Source of the DNA: an uncultured Schlesneria sp.
GTDB taxonomy: Bacteria; Planctomycetota; Planctomycetia; Planctomycetales; Planctomycetaceae
Assembly (NCBI GenBank): GCA_903899985.1
Contig: CAIULL010000270.1
Location: 1 to 54,060, forward strand
DNA length: 54,060 bases
Direction: 5' to 3'
Every line of letters starts with the position of its first letter. Positions within the stretch are counted from its first letter, which is position 1. Below are positions 10,130-19,872 of this stretch, one piece after another. Position numbers and translations under genes: made by a program. The notes beneath the pieces are model-generated. The model saw nothing but the letters and a program-made list of their open reading frames with translations. It had not been told where the DNA came from and made no database searches.

Positions 10130-11524
10130 TCACTTTAGAAAATAGGCCCGCCCGCGAGATTTTTCCACGAGATCGCGCCATTTGGCTGAACCGTCATCCG
10201 GGACCAGACGGGTGTTGACCCCTTTCTCAAAGTACGGCATCTGGCCCGCGTTGGCGCAAGTGAGCATGAAGTTGACGGTCCCGTTGCTGGCGACGTACAT
10301 CGTTCGACCATCGGGCCAGGTTGTTTCCAGCAGGCGTTGTGTTTCAGGCCGCGAGGCGGGCTTGGCAACCTCGTACTTTTTCAGCACGTCCCGGTTTAAC
10401 TCGAAGCCAACTCCAGGAGCGTCAGAGACAGCCGCCGTGCCGTTTTCCACCACGATGGGAGCGGTGAGTGTTGAAGCGACAAAGAGCTGATGGCAATTCA
10501 CCGCCGGCCACTTTGCCCATTCCAGAGCACCGCCGAATTGCAATGAGTGTGCTGCGGTGATGGACGATCCGACCAGTTGCAGCCAGAATGGCTTTCGCGA
10601 CATGGCGCAGACGGCTGCCGTCTGCATCAGCATGGTTGCTCCACCCCCGACAACGAAACCATCACAGGCGTCCTTTGTCAGCATTTCCCAGGGATCAGGA
10701 TTCCCATAGTGCAGTGCGACTTTGGCTTTTACCGCCTCCTTGACCCGGTGATTCCCTTCCAGATCCGACTGAGGCAGCGGCCCTTCCCAGATATCGACCT
10801 GGGGGATGCTGTCAAATTCCAGCAGGATCGGAATGGCCTGCTCGGCGGTGCGGAGCGTGTCGTTAAAATCCATGTCGATCTTGAACGACTCGGGCACAAC
10901 CTTGATGGCGAGTTCGATCTGTTTCCAGAGATCGAACCACGGCCGCCCCTTTGTCTTCAGCGACAGATAACCTGACTTGTAGGCGAGAGCGCATTCACTG
11001 GCGAGATCCTCCGGCGGAAGGTCGATGTTCCACCATGAAAGTGGCGTTCGAGCATGTTGCTTTTTTCCCAGTAAGGCGTGAATGGGAAGATCGAGCGTGC
11101 GAGCGACGGCATCAAACAAAGCCGACTGCAAGCCAGCGCCGAGCGAATCGTCCCACATCAACTCGGCTGCGTTCTTCCCCTGGCAACGAGCAACGGATTG
11201 GTCATTGGTTGCTCCCCACGTATAGAACAGCATCGTCTCGCCAAACCCGGTTTTCCCGGATTTCAGAGTGACTTCGCAGATTTCCAGGTACTGCCAATGT
11301 GGGATTTCTCGCGCCATGGCCCGAGCGGGGATCTCGCGGAATGGCAGCTGAATCGTCGTGCGGTCAATCTTTTCGACGGTTAACCATGTCGACGAGACAG
11401 CCGCCGGGAGATCGGGAGCTGTCCAATGTCCAAGCATCGCGGCTGCGGTGGCGGCAGAGCCCCACCTCAGCAAGTCTCGGCGGCTCAGGCGTGGATTGAA
11501 AGAGCTGTCCATTCGATGCGTCAT
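10130..11524 (-). CDS. Tat-exported enolase-superfamily (mandelate racemase-like) protein
   Basis: A twin-arginine signal (LSRRDLLRWGSAATAAAMLG) opens the protein, which is unusual for this mostly cytoplasmic superfamily. The N-terminal capping domain ('IDRTTIQLPFREIPARAM') is followed by the barrel. That carries a K-x-K type element (SLKTK), an acidic metal-ligand strand (FKIDMDFND), an 'IWEGPLPQ' strand and 'GFVVGGGATMLM'. Members abstract a proton alpha to a carboxylate; the substrate here cannot be read. I chose the ATG at 11524 because GGGAG stands eight bases before it. An in-frame ATG at 11551 and another at 11512 are alternatives. It is isolated and not in an obvious operon. Confidence 0.82.
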   Translation of the reverse strand: MTHRMDSSFNPRLSRRDLLRWGSAATAAAMLGHWTAPDLPAAVSSTWLTVEKIDRTTIQLPFREIPARAMAREIPHWQYLEICEVTLKSGKTGFGETMLFYTWGATNDQSVARCQGKNAAELMWDDSLGAGLQSALFDAVARTLDLPIHALLGKKQHARTPLSWWNIDLPPEDLASECALAYKSGYLSLKTKGRPWFDLWKQIELAIKVVPESFKIDMDFNDTLRTAEQAIPILLEFDSIPQVDIWEGPLPQSDLEGNHRVKEAVKAKVALHYGNPDPWEMLTKDACDGFVVGGGATMLMQTAAVCAMSRKPFWLQLVGSSITAAHSLQFGGALEWAKWPAVNCHQLFVASTLTAPIVVENGTAAVSDAPGVGFELNRDVLKKYEVAKPASRPETQRLLETTWPDGRTMYVASNGTVNFMLTCANAGQMPYFEKGVNTRLVPDDGSAKWRDLVEKSRGRAYFLK

Positions 11525-11746
11525 TGCCACGGCTCCCGATCTTTCTTGCATTTTGATTTCGGAACGGACCAGAGGGGAGGCACCTCAGGCGAGCCCTGAT
11601 CTTAATCGCAGAGTGGAGTTACGTGCCATGATAAACACAGGGGCGTAACGTACCACGCAAGCAAGCTCGAGAGATTATCTCGTTGTTCCAAATGTGCTAA
11701 GCGATAGAATGATCAGAACGTCCTTTCCCCAACTTCACGGAGTCAC

Positions 11747-12256
11747 ATGATGTCTTCCACCGCCACACTTGCCGGTCGCGCAGCTTTCTCCACGATGCTG
11801 ATCGGATACATGATGATTCTTGTTGCCGGGTTTTCGTTCGCAAAGGACGACAACGGGCGTGTTAAAGAATTGTTCAAAAGGCTGGAAGGGCGCTGGAAAG
11901 TCGCAAGTGCAGAGGTCTCTGGTCAGAAGATCGAATCTGATGAGGAATGGAATTTCGTCTCGGGAAATTACACGTGGAGCGATTCCAAGCGAAAACTTCG
12001 CGGCTACGCTTCAATCAACTACACCTGGGACCCACATCAGATCTACTTTCACCACGAACACTCATCGGTCACCGGACCGATCGAGACTGGCGATGTACGC
12101 AACTGGGACTCGGGCATCTATAAGCTTTCTGACGACGGTGAGACGCTCAAAGTCTGCCTGGGACCGCTCCCCTCAAAAGAGTTCGCGACCAAGAAAGAGG
12201 ATAAACGTCGGTTATTCGTGCTGAAGCGAGTGAAAGCTGATGAGCCGGTGAAGTAA
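11747..12256 (+). CDS. Secreted TIGR03067-like protein, 169 aa
   Basis: The hydrophobic segment at about residues 15-32 is a signal peptide (cleavage near SFA-KDD). The mature domain begins 'LFKRLEGRWKVASAEVSGQKI' and continues with beta strands ('YTWSDSKRKLRGYASINYTWDP', 'GIYKLSDDGETLKVCLG'). This is the pattern of the planctomycete TIGR03067 domain, a small lipocalin-like beta barrel of unknown function. GGAG lies just upstream of two adjacent ATGs (11747 and 11750), and the second has the better spacing. It is convergent with hypF. Confidence 0.82.
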   Translation: MMSSTATLAGRAAFSTMLIGYMMILVAGFSFAKDDNGRVKELFKRLEGRWKVASAEVSGQKIESDEEWNFVSGNYTWSDSKRKLRGYASINYTWDPHQIYFHHEHSSVTGPIETGDVRNWDSGIYKLSDDGETLKVCLGPLPSKEFATKKEDKRRLFVLKRVKADEPVK

Positions 12257-12304
12257 GCTACTCGCTCCTGATTGAGAACAATTGGAGGCGTCACCGGAGT
12301 TTGT

Positions 12305-14602
12305 TTAGTCCTTTCCAGAATGGAATAGACTCAGCGCAGCCTGGCCGACGCAGATGCCGCCGTCGTTCGCGGGAACTTGCTCGTTAATCAAGACGCGAAC
12401 CTCAGGATGTTGCTCGAATTCATGCAGCAGCGAATTGAGTAGCAGTTCGTTTTGAAAGACCCCGCCTGAAAAGACGACTGCGTTCACAGCTTTTTCATGA
12501 CATAGCTTTAAGACTTGCTGCGTCGTTGATGTGACGAGTGCTGCATGGAAGGCCGAGGCGATTTCAGCGACCGGGCGGCCGCCGAGGCGATCTGAAATGA
12601 CTGCGTTCAACAGCGGCCGATAGTCGAGTTCAGGGAAGGGATATGGAGCTTGTGTGGGACATTTTCCAGCCTGGTGTTCCAGCCAGATGGCGGCCTGACC
12701 TTCGAATGTTGTTTCTCGCAGAAATCCGACGAGTGCCGCGACGGTATCGAATAGCCGACCGATTGATGTCGAAACGAAGCATCGAAGTTTCTTATCGACT
12801 AACTTCGTGGCGTCGGTAAATCGTCGCGGAAAGAGAAACGGGGGCTTCGTCAGATCGGGAAGATCGTTCAGATCGGCTAAAAATCCAGCGGCAGCTTGAA
12901 CGGGATACCTGGCTGCGACATCGCCTCCCGGGAGCATTGCGGGCCGTAACGAATGGCAGCGTTCGAAGCCGTCGCAAATGCTGCCGACGAAAAATTCACC
13001 TCCCCAGAGAGTTCCGTCGGTCCCCAGGCCGGTCCCATCAAACGCGACTCCGACAACTCGTTCCGTCAACAAATTCTGTTCGGCCAGAACGCTGGCGATG
13101 TGTGCGTGATGGTGCTGAACGGCAATGTGCCGACAAGCGGGTAAACCGAGTGCGAACTGCGTTGATCTGAACTGTGGGTGATGATCGTGAACGATGGTCA
13201 ATTCGGCAGAATTGATTTCGTACATGGCAAACAAGTCATGTACTGTATTCTCGAAGGATTCGTCTGTTTCGCTGTCTCCAAGATCGCCAATGTGCTGACT
13301 GACGAACACCTGGCCTTTGACAACAAGAGCGATGGCATTTTTGAGATCGCTCCCTAAAGCAAGAATCGGATCGACGGTTGGTAGTTCGCAAACCGCTCCT
13401 GGAGAATAACCCCGAGCACGACGGATCATGAACGGTTTTTCGTTGCGGATGGCGACAACAGAATCATCGACACGACGAGCAATCGGCCGATCTCCGATTA
13501 AGATCGCGTCGGCGATTCCTGACAGCCGACGGATTGCATCGTCGTCACGGTAAGCGATAGGTTCGCTCGATCGATTACCACTCGTAAGCACCAGGGGGCT
13601 TGGTGCCCCATCGTCAAACAAGAGATGTTGAATCGGAGCATATGGAAGCATCACGCCGAGTATTGAACAATCGGGTGAAACTCCCGGCAATTCAACTTTG
13701 GCAGGTGCCAGAACGATGGGACGGGCGACACTTTGCAGCAGTTGTTCGTGACATTGAGAAAGCGTGACGTACTGGTGGGCTTCCTGCAGGTTACGAACCA
13801 GCAGAGCAAACGGACGTTCCTTACGGAATTTCCGTTCGCGCAACGCAGTGACGGCCACCGGATTATTCGCATCGCAGGCCAGGTGATAGCCCCCCAATCC
13901 TTTCACAGCGACGATGTTCCCGGCTGCAAGTAATTCGGCCGCTTGCCGGATGGCTCGTTCGCTTCCGTCCGTTGAGCGATGAATCTCGATCAATCGGTAG
14001 CCTGGCCCGCACGAATCACAGGCGGTGGGCTGAGCATGATATCGGCGGTCGAGCGGGTTGTCGTATTCGTGCTGGCACGACAAACACATTTTCCAGGCAG
14101 CCATCGTCGTACTCGGGCGATCGTACGGAAGACTTTTGATAATCGAATAACGGGGTCCGCATTGGGAACAATTGATGTAGGGATAGTGGTTTCGCCGATC
14201 GGTTGGGTTTTGCAAATCCCGCAGACACTCGTCGCAGAGAGAAAGATCCGGCGAAATACGAGCTGTGGGAACCGAATCGCGACGGCTCCCCAGGATCTGA
14301 AAATCGGAGAATCCCTCCGGAACGACTTCCTGAACATCGACCGCTGTGACGTGGGCCGCAGCGGGTGCCTGAGAATGGACTGATGTGAGAAAGACGTCCA
14401 CGTCCGAGTTTCGTCCTTCCGCATGAATTTCGACTCCGTCGCGACCATTCAGCACCCAGCCATGAACATGATGAATCTGGGCCATTCGAAAAACGAACGG
14501 ACGAAAACCGACTCCTTGAACGAGACCCCGAATCGTGACTCGGCGAGCAATGACAGCGCTTTTTTGGGAGGAATCAGGCATTTGGTCGTTTTTGGTAATC
14601 AT
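12305..14602 (-). CDS. hypF: Carbamoyltransferase HypF
   Basis: HypF makes the carbamoyl group that becomes the cyanide ligand of [NiFe]-hydrogenases, passing it to HypE. All domains are present over 765 aa. The acylphosphatase domain has 'RGLVQGVGFRPFVFR' near residue 25. Two zinc fingers of C-x2-C / C-x2-C form follow (CDECL...CSQCG and CLSCQ...CDSCG). Next come a YrdC-like nucleotide domain ('IVAVKGLGGYHLACDA') and a Kae1-like C-terminal domain ('HHHAHIASVLAE', 'GVAFDGTGLGTDG', 'VFSGGVFQN'). Nothing suggests loss of function. No other hyp or hydrogenase gene lies in the window. The start is ATG 14602; 14581 is an alternative. Confidence 0.95.
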   Translation of the reverse strand: MITKNDQMPDSSQKSAVIARRVTIRGLVQGVGFRPFVFRMAQIHHVHGWVLNGRDGVEIHAEGRNSDVDVFLTSVHSQAPAAAHVTAVDVQEVVPEGFSDFQILGSRRDSVPTARISPDLSLCDECLRDLQNPTDRRNHYPYINCSQCGPRYSIIKSLPYDRPSTTMAAWKMCLSCQHEYDNPLDRRYHAQPTACDSCGPGYRLIEIHRSTDGSERAIRQAAELLAAGNIVAVKGLGGYHLACDANNPVAVTALRERKFRKERPFALLVRNLQEAHQYVTLSQCHEQLLQSVARPIVLAPAKVELPGVSPDCSILGVMLPYAPIQHLLFDDGAPSPLVLTSGNRSSEPIAYRDDDAIRRLSGIADAILIGDRPIARRVDDSVVAIRNEKPFMIRRARGYSPGAVCELPTVDPILALGSDLKNAIALVVKGQVFVSQHIGDLGDSETDESFENTVHDLFAMYEINSAELTIVHDHHPQFRSTQFALGLPACRHIAVQHHHAHIASVLAEQNLLTERVVGVAFDGTGLGTDGTLWGGEFFVGSICDGFERCHSLRPAMLPGGDVAARYPVQAAAGFLADLNDLPDLTKPPFLFPRRFTDATKLVDKKLRCFVSTSIGRLFDTVAALVGFLRETTFEGQAAIWLEHQAGKCPTQAPYPFPELDYRPLLNAVISDRLGGRPVAEIASAFHAALVTSTTQQVLKLCHEKAVNAVVFSGGVFQNELLLNSLLHEFEQHPEVRVLINEQVPANDGGICVGQAALSLFHSGKD

Positions 14603-14874
14603 CGATCCGATTTTCGGAATCTTTGAAAAGTATTCTTGCAGGAATCGGTGGTAAAGCGAGCGGTCGATTGACCGGCGTGACGGTGCGACTTACCCTATTT
14701 GTAGCAAATTGAGAAAATCTCGATGTGGGGATGAGAACTTCGAAATTCATTTCGAGTGTTCCGCGATATTAGAGGCTCTGGTATCTCGTCTGTTCAGATT
14801 GAATGCTGTTCGTTGCCGATGCGCGTGGAACAGCGAGTTGGTATGGGAAAGGAATTGATCGGTTGATCGCAGTT

Positions 14875-16113
14875 ATGGAGCAGGCTCCCTCCCGGTTTGA
14901 TGATTTGGGGCTCAGTCAGGATTCGCTGTTCTCCGTGAAGAGAGCTGGTTTTACTGACCCGAGTGCCATTCAGGCCGCGTTTATCCCCGTCGCTCTCTCC
15001 GGTCGCGATTGTATCGGTCAGGCTCGCACCGGCACCGGTAAGACCGCCGCCTTCGTGCTGCCGATCCTCGATCGGATCGATCTCGACGACCCACGAACTC
15101 AAGCACTCGTGTTAACCCCGACACGAGAACTCAGCCAGCAGGTGGCTGACGAGGTCGATCGACTCGCATTCAAATGCGAAGTGACGACCGCCTGTTGCGT
15201 CGGTGGACGACCGATTCATCAGCAGATTCGCAAATTGGAACAAGGTGCACAGATCGTGATCGGCACACCCGGTCGGGTGATTGATCTGATGGCCCGGCAA
15301 CTGCTGAAGATGGCCGATTTGAAAATCGTCGTTATGGACGAAGCCGACAGAATGCTGGATATTGGCTTTCGTCCGGATATCGAAAAGATCTTGCGACAAT
15401 GTCCGGAAAATCGACAGACTCTACTATTGTCAGCGACGTTGCCACCCCCCGTCGAACGACTGGCTCGACGGTACATGCGCGAACCCGAACGGATTGACGT
15501 GTCGGCGTCGAACGTCGCACATGCGTCGATCGACCAGTACTACATCACGGTGGATCATCATCGAAAATTTGGGACGCTGGTCCGGTTACTGGTGCAAGAG
15601 CGACCGCAGCAAGCGATCGTGTTTACTCGCACAAAGCGTGGCGCAGAAGAGGTCCATCGCCGGTTTGTCGGTCGCCTGCCGAAAATGGCGTTCATTCATG
15701 GTGATCTGGCCCAAAGCGCCCGGGATCGTGTGATGCGACAATTTCGGGATGGCCAGATCCGGCTACTGATCGCCACGGATGTGATGGGCCGAGGAATCGA
15801 CGTCAGCGGAATCTCGCATATTATCAATTATGATATCCCGCAGGACTGCGACGACTATGTGCATCGAGTCGGTCGCACAGGACGGCTTTCATCCACCGAA
15901 GGACAGGGGGCCGCGATTACATTCGTTGCTCCGGACGAAGGCCAGCAACTGACGAATATCGAAATCCGCATCAATAAGATCCTTGAAGCCTACCCGCTGA
16001 CGGGTATCGATCCGGTCGAAACTCGACGCAAGGTGAAACACATCGACGAGATGCCGCCGCCGATCTCACGCACGCACGAAGTTGACGACGACGACTTCTG
16101 GTCAGTCGCTTAG
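14875..16113 (+). CDS. DEAD-box ATP-dependent RNA helicase
   Basis: A compact two-domain helicase of about 412 aa. The Q motif starts right at the chosen start ('FDDLGLSQDSL...GFTDPSAIQ'). Motif I is ARTGTGKT, Ia is PTRELSQQ, II is DEAD (VMDEADRM) and III is SAT. The second domain has 'IVFTRTKRGAEE', 'HGDLAQSARD', 'IATDVMGRGID' and 'HRVGRTGR'. It unwinds RNA, probably in ribosome assembly or RNA decay. The long C-terminal tail of RhlE/CsdA types is absent. The open frame begins at 14803, but the first 24 codons lie before the Q motif. A TTG at 14863 with AAGGAA upstream is another possible start. It ends in a clear terminator. Confidence 0.92.
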   Translation: MEQAPSRFDDLGLSQDSLFSVKRAGFTDPSAIQAAFIPVALSGRDCIGQARTGTGKTAAFVLPILDRIDLDDPRTQALVLTPTRELSQQVADEVDRLAFKCEVTTACCVGGRPIHQQIRKLEQGAQIVIGTPGRVIDLMARQLLKMADLKIVVMDEADRMLDIGFRPDIEKILRQCPENRQTLLLSATLPPPVERLARRYMREPERIDVSASNVAHASIDQYYITVDHHRKFGTLVRLLVQERPQQAIVFTRTKRGAEEVHRRFVGRLPKMAFIHGDLAQSARDRVMRQFRDGQIRLLIATDVMGRGIDVSGISHIINYDIPQDCDDYVHRVGRTGRLSSTEGQGAAITFVAPDEGQQLTNIEIRINKILEAYPLTGIDPVETRRKVKHIDEMPPPISRTHEVDDDDFWSVA

Positions 16114-16116
16114 TTA

Positions 16117-16142
16117 CTTACCATTGCGAATGGTGAGTTTTT
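16117..16142 (+). terminator. Rho-independent terminator of the DEAD-box gene
   Basis: A stem CTTACCATT / AATGGTGAG (9 bp with one G-T pair) with loop GCG is followed directly by TTTTT. It begins four bases after the helicase stop codon, so it very likely ends that transcript. Confidence 0.85.
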
Positions 16143-16258
16143 GTCAGTTTCAAGCACAACCGAACGCGCGCCGGGTCAGCGAGATGCGTTCCCGTCACTG
16201 GAAACGCTCCCGCAACCATCCGCGAAGTAATAAGCCAGGCAGCCCACGCGGACTTGAC

Positions 16259-17101
16259 TTAGTCCTCTGATGGACGTGCCCGGTTCATCCAATGTCCGGA
16301 CGAATCGGTTCCGCTGACCCAGACCCCCTTCTGGTTCCATCCCAGATGGGCATGCACATCCGCAGGTGCGTAACGTAACGTCAGACCGCAGCGACGGCGG
16401 TTGGAATCGTTCGCTTCGGAACCGTGCAGCAGGAGATCTGAGTGAAATGAAACTTCGCCCGCTTTCAGACAATCGTCGACAAAACGACCGTACTGTTCGA
16501 CGTTGTCGATCGTTTGATTGAGGACATTATGTTCGGCGGGATCGCTCGGCCGAAACGTCATCGCTCCATAGTGATGAGAGCCAGCAACGAATCGCATACA
16601 GGCGTTTTCAACATCCGCATCGTCGATGGCGAGCCAGACGGTGATCGCCTTAGACGGGGTGAGCGGCCAGTAACTTGAGTCCTGGTGCCAGGCGACTTTT
16701 TTCCCATCGTGAGGCATCTTGCAGAAGAAGTGCGATCCCCAGCCGATGATATTTTCGCCCAACAGATCGCGCAGGCAGGAAACGATTCTGGCGTTCGTGA
16801 CAATGTCCCAGACTCGCCCATACTTCAAATGGGCCGAACTGATCGAATAGCTGTCGCCGCCAGCGGCCACGACTTTCGCAAGCAAATTGTCAAAGTAACT
16901 TCGGATGCTTTTGATCTCGTCATCGGAGTAGATCCGAATCCCTGCGATATAACCATCGCGATTGAACTGTTCAATCTGGGCGCTGGTCAGCACGCGCGGC
17001 GATGTGTTCTGTACCGGATGGAAGCTCAGGTCACGAGGAATATCGGCGAGGTCGGTCTGGTCTAAAACCGCTTTGAATTCTGTCGGTGCAGGAGTTGACA
17101 T
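16259..17101 (-). CDS. Phytanoyl-CoA dioxygenase (PhyH) family protein
   Basis: An Fe(II)/2-oxoglutarate oxygenase of 280 aa, the usual length. After an N-terminal helix comes 'FNRDGYIAGIRIYSDDEI'. The metal-binding HxD is in 'VAWHQDSSYWPLTP', and the distal His is probably in 'LLLHGSEANDSNRRRCGLTLRYAP', where Arg residues suit 2-oxoglutarate binding. It hydroxylates an unknown small substrate in the cytoplasm. An AGGA lies nine bases before the ATG. It is transcribed in the same direction as the MfnF-like gene upstream, but 210 bases separate them. Confidence 0.92.
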   Translation of the reverse strand: MSTPAPTEFKAVLDQTDLADIPRDLSFHPVQNTSPRVLTSAQIEQFNRDGYIAGIRIYSDDEIKSIRSYFDNLLAKVVAAGGDSYSISSAHLKYGRVWDIVTNARIVSCLRDLLGENIIGWGSHFFCKMPHDGKKVAWHQDSSYWPLTPSKAITVWLAIDDADVENACMRFVAGSHHYGAMTFRPSDPAEHNVLNQTIDNVEQYGRFVDDCLKAGEVSFHSDLLLHGSEANDSNRRRCGLTLRYAPADVHAHLGWNQKGVWVSGTDSSGHWMNRARPSED

Positions 17102-17311
17102 GCTGGCGATTCCTACGGGTGTAAAATGAAATCAGGCAAAAGACCAGTATATTCCGCATGACCATCAACCAGAAGTGATGCCTGTTGCGATCTTCAGCGA
17201 TTCGAGACGAGGCCATCTTTGATACTGGATTCCCGAGGCCAATCTGGCTCAAAGAAAAAGCTGTCGTTCCTTTGTCCAGATTCCGAATGCAGCCGCCTCG
17301 CCCGTTCAGCG

Positions 17312-18373
17312 CTACGATGCTGCAGCCAGTTGAGCGACGGCATACGCGCAGGCTGCTTCGGCGATTCCCGGCGAGAATTGTTCCGCAAGCGATATCACGA
17401 TTGCGTCCTTCGTTTTTCGATTCTCCTGGATCAACTGACGAGCGAGAAATGAACCTGACCCCGATACGATGATCGTAGTGCAGGGTGACGAAAGTCGATT
17501 GAGCACTCGTTCAAGCGAACCTGCAAGACGCTGCCGCTGGACGTCGGCAAGGAACCGGGCGATCTGGACGGCCTGCTCGAATGAAACTTCATCCCGGTCG
17601 CAGCACAGCATCCTCACAATGCGATCGTGGGCCGCCTGCATTGTCGCCGGCTTCCCGTTTGCTGTATCGAGGTCTTGGACATTTTCAGCAATGTCACCCA
17701 GCAACAGATGAACATCCAGAGTCGTGGCGAAGACCTCTGCGGCGAGTGAACAATATCCATTTTGAAAGGGAACGCTATGAGCCACAGCACATATCGGTGT
17801 GCGGCTGACTCCCGAATAAGACAGTTCACCGCTTTGCAGTCGACTGACATCGGTCAGCCCCAGAGGAACAGGTTTGCCATCTTTGAATGGAATAATGTCT
17901 GTGGTCGTGGTGCCGATATCGATCAGAACTCCACATCCACTTGGAGCAAACTTCATCGACCAGGTGGCAAGCGCATGCCAATTCGCCGCTGCGACTCGCA
18001 TCGGTGACTCCCGCGCTTCGTCGGGATTCACGAAGCAACCGCCAGTCGTCCAAATCGTCAAATTGGATCGCCGTTGCTGCTCCGATGAGTGAGGGACAAC
18101 CGCTCGACGGGAGAGCGACACATTGATACTGGTTTCGACAGCATCAATGATAAAACGGACCCCCTCGGACTTCGTTGAAAAACAGTCCGCCAGCTCTGCC
18201 GTCATCGTCAATGCGAGACGTTGCGTTTGCGGGAAGATATCAAGAATCGAAGCAATCTGATCCTTCAGCTGTTCGGGCTGACGCCAGATTGCAAACGGGC
18301 GACTGACAGCACGACCCGTTTCGTCTGCAGCTTTAATATTTGCTCCACCGATATCAAGACCGAGAATCGTCAT
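17312..18373 (-). CDS. H4MPT-linked C1 pathway protein, MfnF-like (hydantoinase/oxoprolinase fold)
   Basis: 353 aa with an ASKHA-type start, 'MTILGLDIGGANIKAAD', and the phosphate loop 'LIDIGTTTTDIIPFKDG' (about residues 145-160). 'SRTPICAVAHSVPF' and 'AQVARFLAD'-like helices match the family known as TIGR03123. In methanogens the homologue MfnF joins two precursors during methanofuran synthesis. Planctomycetes carry H4MPT/methanofuran genes for formaldehyde oxidation, so a role in cofactor synthesis is likely. No other gene of that pathway is in the window. I start at 18373 because the upstream 16 codons of the open frame precede the conserved first strand. Function in this organism is inferred. 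Confidence 0.85.
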   Translation of the reverse strand: MTILGLDIGGANIKAADETGRAVSRPFAIWRQPEQLKDQIASILDIFPQTQRLALTMTAELADCFSTKSEGVRFIIDAVETSINVSLSRRAVVPHSSEQQRRSNLTIWTTGGCFVNPDEARESPMRVAAANWHALATWSMKFAPSGCGVLIDIGTTTTDIIPFKDGKPVPLGLTDVSRLQSGELSYSGVSRTPICAVAHSVPFQNGYCSLAAEVFATTLDVHLLLGDIAENVQDLDTANGKPATMQAAHDRIVRMLCCDRDEVSFEQAVQIARFLADVQRQRLAGSLERVLNRLSSPCTTIIVSGSGSFLARQLIQENRKTKDAIVISLAEQFSPGIAEAACAYAVAQLAAAS

Positions 18374-18624
18374 CTGTTCGATCGCCTCAGTTTTTGGGTT
18401 CGAAGACAAACGTCGAACCACCGCCGCTGTTGGAGCCTTGCGACGGGAATCAGGTTGGACTGGTCGTTATTCAATGTGTGTGACGAATACGAATAACACA
18501 GGACAAGCAATCCTCGCAACCCAGGGACATTCAACAACGTGATCCGACTTCGTCTTGTGATCGTTGATCGTTCTCCCTTACCATGTTTGGTACTTCTGAG
18601 TTCTTTTTATTGCAGGAAGCAGCC

Positions 18625-19872
18625 ATGCAGTGTTTGATCGTTGGGCCACGTGGCTTTTGCAAAAACGGGGATCGGCAGCCGGATTGCGATTCTTCACAAT
18701 TCGCCCCTTTGACTTCAGCAACGGTTGTCTCTGTTGTGCTATCTCAATGGATGATCAGCGTTACTTTCGCGTTGTTGTTGATCAGCAATCTCGCCTTGGG
18801 ACAGGCTCCGACAAGGCCCGTGCGGCCGGGCGATTCGTCGCTCACGAAAGACAAACCGGCATCACCCAAAAAAACAAACATGATCAGTACGGTGATCGAG
18901 TTTGAATTGCTGCAGTCCGAAGGGGGCGGGGGTCTGCATGGCCAGCAATGGTTAAAGGTCCTCGAGCCTCTCGACGTATCACTGCGAGTTCGAAAACCAA
19001 TCCTGGGTGATAAACCGGAAATGAAGGAACGAGAAGCAGGCAAGACTCGATACGTGACTGCAATCGGCACGCTCGATCGTTCCGGAAATCTCGTGTTCCC
19101 TGATCGATCCTTTTCCCTCAGTGATGCGACGAAACTTAAAGAATGGATCGACGAATTGCGGACATACGGAGTCAAGGGAACTCCGGTGGGAAAATCGTTG
19201 TGGGGACTGAGTGAAGAACAATTCGCGGGCCTATTCGACGGCTTACTCAATAAAGTCGACTTTGAAACGGAAAACCTGCCATTGAAACAGGCCGTGTCGA
19301 AGTTGCCCCTTCCGACAGCGTTTCCTGTACGTTGGAATTCTGAAGCCGTCGAGAAACTTGCCAAACTCGGGGATAAGGCCCAAGTGAGACAAGAACTCAA
19401 AGGATTCAGCGTGGCGCTTGCACTCGCTTTGTCATTGAGCGACAACGGCTTCGGATTTCGGCCAAACCGAACTCCTTCAGGAGTCATCGAGCTATTGATT
19501 GAGCCTCGGAACACGAAGCTGGAACAGTGGCCAATCGGTTGGCCTGTGCAGAAAGCCACGTTTAAAGCGGCACCGAAGCTTTACGCCATGGTTCCGATCG
19601 AACTGGCAGACGTCGAACTGTCAGATGTTCTGACGGCCATCTCGGAACTCGCAGAAACCCCAATCCTCATCGATTACGCCGAGCTGGAAGCAAAGCAGAT
19701 CGATCTGGAAAAAATCAAAGTTTCGTTCCCTCGCAAAATGACTACATGGAGCCTTGCGCTTCGCCAGCTCGTTGTTCCCAAGCGATTGACTCGCGAGCTG
19801 TGGCAGGACGAAGCGGGACGAGTATTTGTGTGGATCACAACAACGCGAGCCGGTCGCGCGAAGGATGAATGA
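18625..19872 (+). CDS. Hypothetical exported protein, about 415 aa
   Basis: AGGAAG stands six bases before the ATG at 18625. A long polar n-region precedes a hydrophobic core ('[17 protein letters not shown]') that looks like a signal peptide; an ATG at 18751 would give a conventional short signal. The mature protein has no domain I can name. It contains '[12 protein letters not shown]', and a C-terminal part ('[29 protein letters not shown]') that resembles secretin/STN-like short repeats seen in planctomycete exported proteins. Its last codons overlap the DUF692 gene by four bases (ATGA), so the two are translationally coupled, which suggests linked function. Confidence 0.78.
   Translation: MQCLIVGPRGFCKNGDRQPDCDSSQFAPLTSATVVSVVLSQWMISVTFALLLISNLALGQAPTRPVRPGDSSLTKDKPASPKKTNMISTVIEFELLQSEGGGGLHGQQWLKVLEPLDVSLRVRKPILGDKPEMKEREAGKTRYVTAIGTLDRSGNLVFPDRSFSLSDATKLKEWIDELRTYGVKGTPVGKSLWGLSEEQFAGLFDGLLNKVDFETENLPLKQAVSKLPLPTAFPVRWNSEAVEKLAKLGDKAQVRQELKGFSVALALALSLSDNGFGFRPNRTPSGVIELLIEPRNTKLEQWPIGWPVQKATFKAAPKLYAMVPIELADVELSDVLTAISELAETPILIDYAELEAKQIDLEKIKVSFPRKMTTWSLALRQLVVPKRLTRELWQDEAGRVFVWITTTRAGRAKDE

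Noticed and set aside
18744-19559. 271-codon minus-strand frame
   Set aside because: It is antisense to the exported protein that overlaps DUF692, with a Ser/Arg-rich composition typical of a shadow frame.
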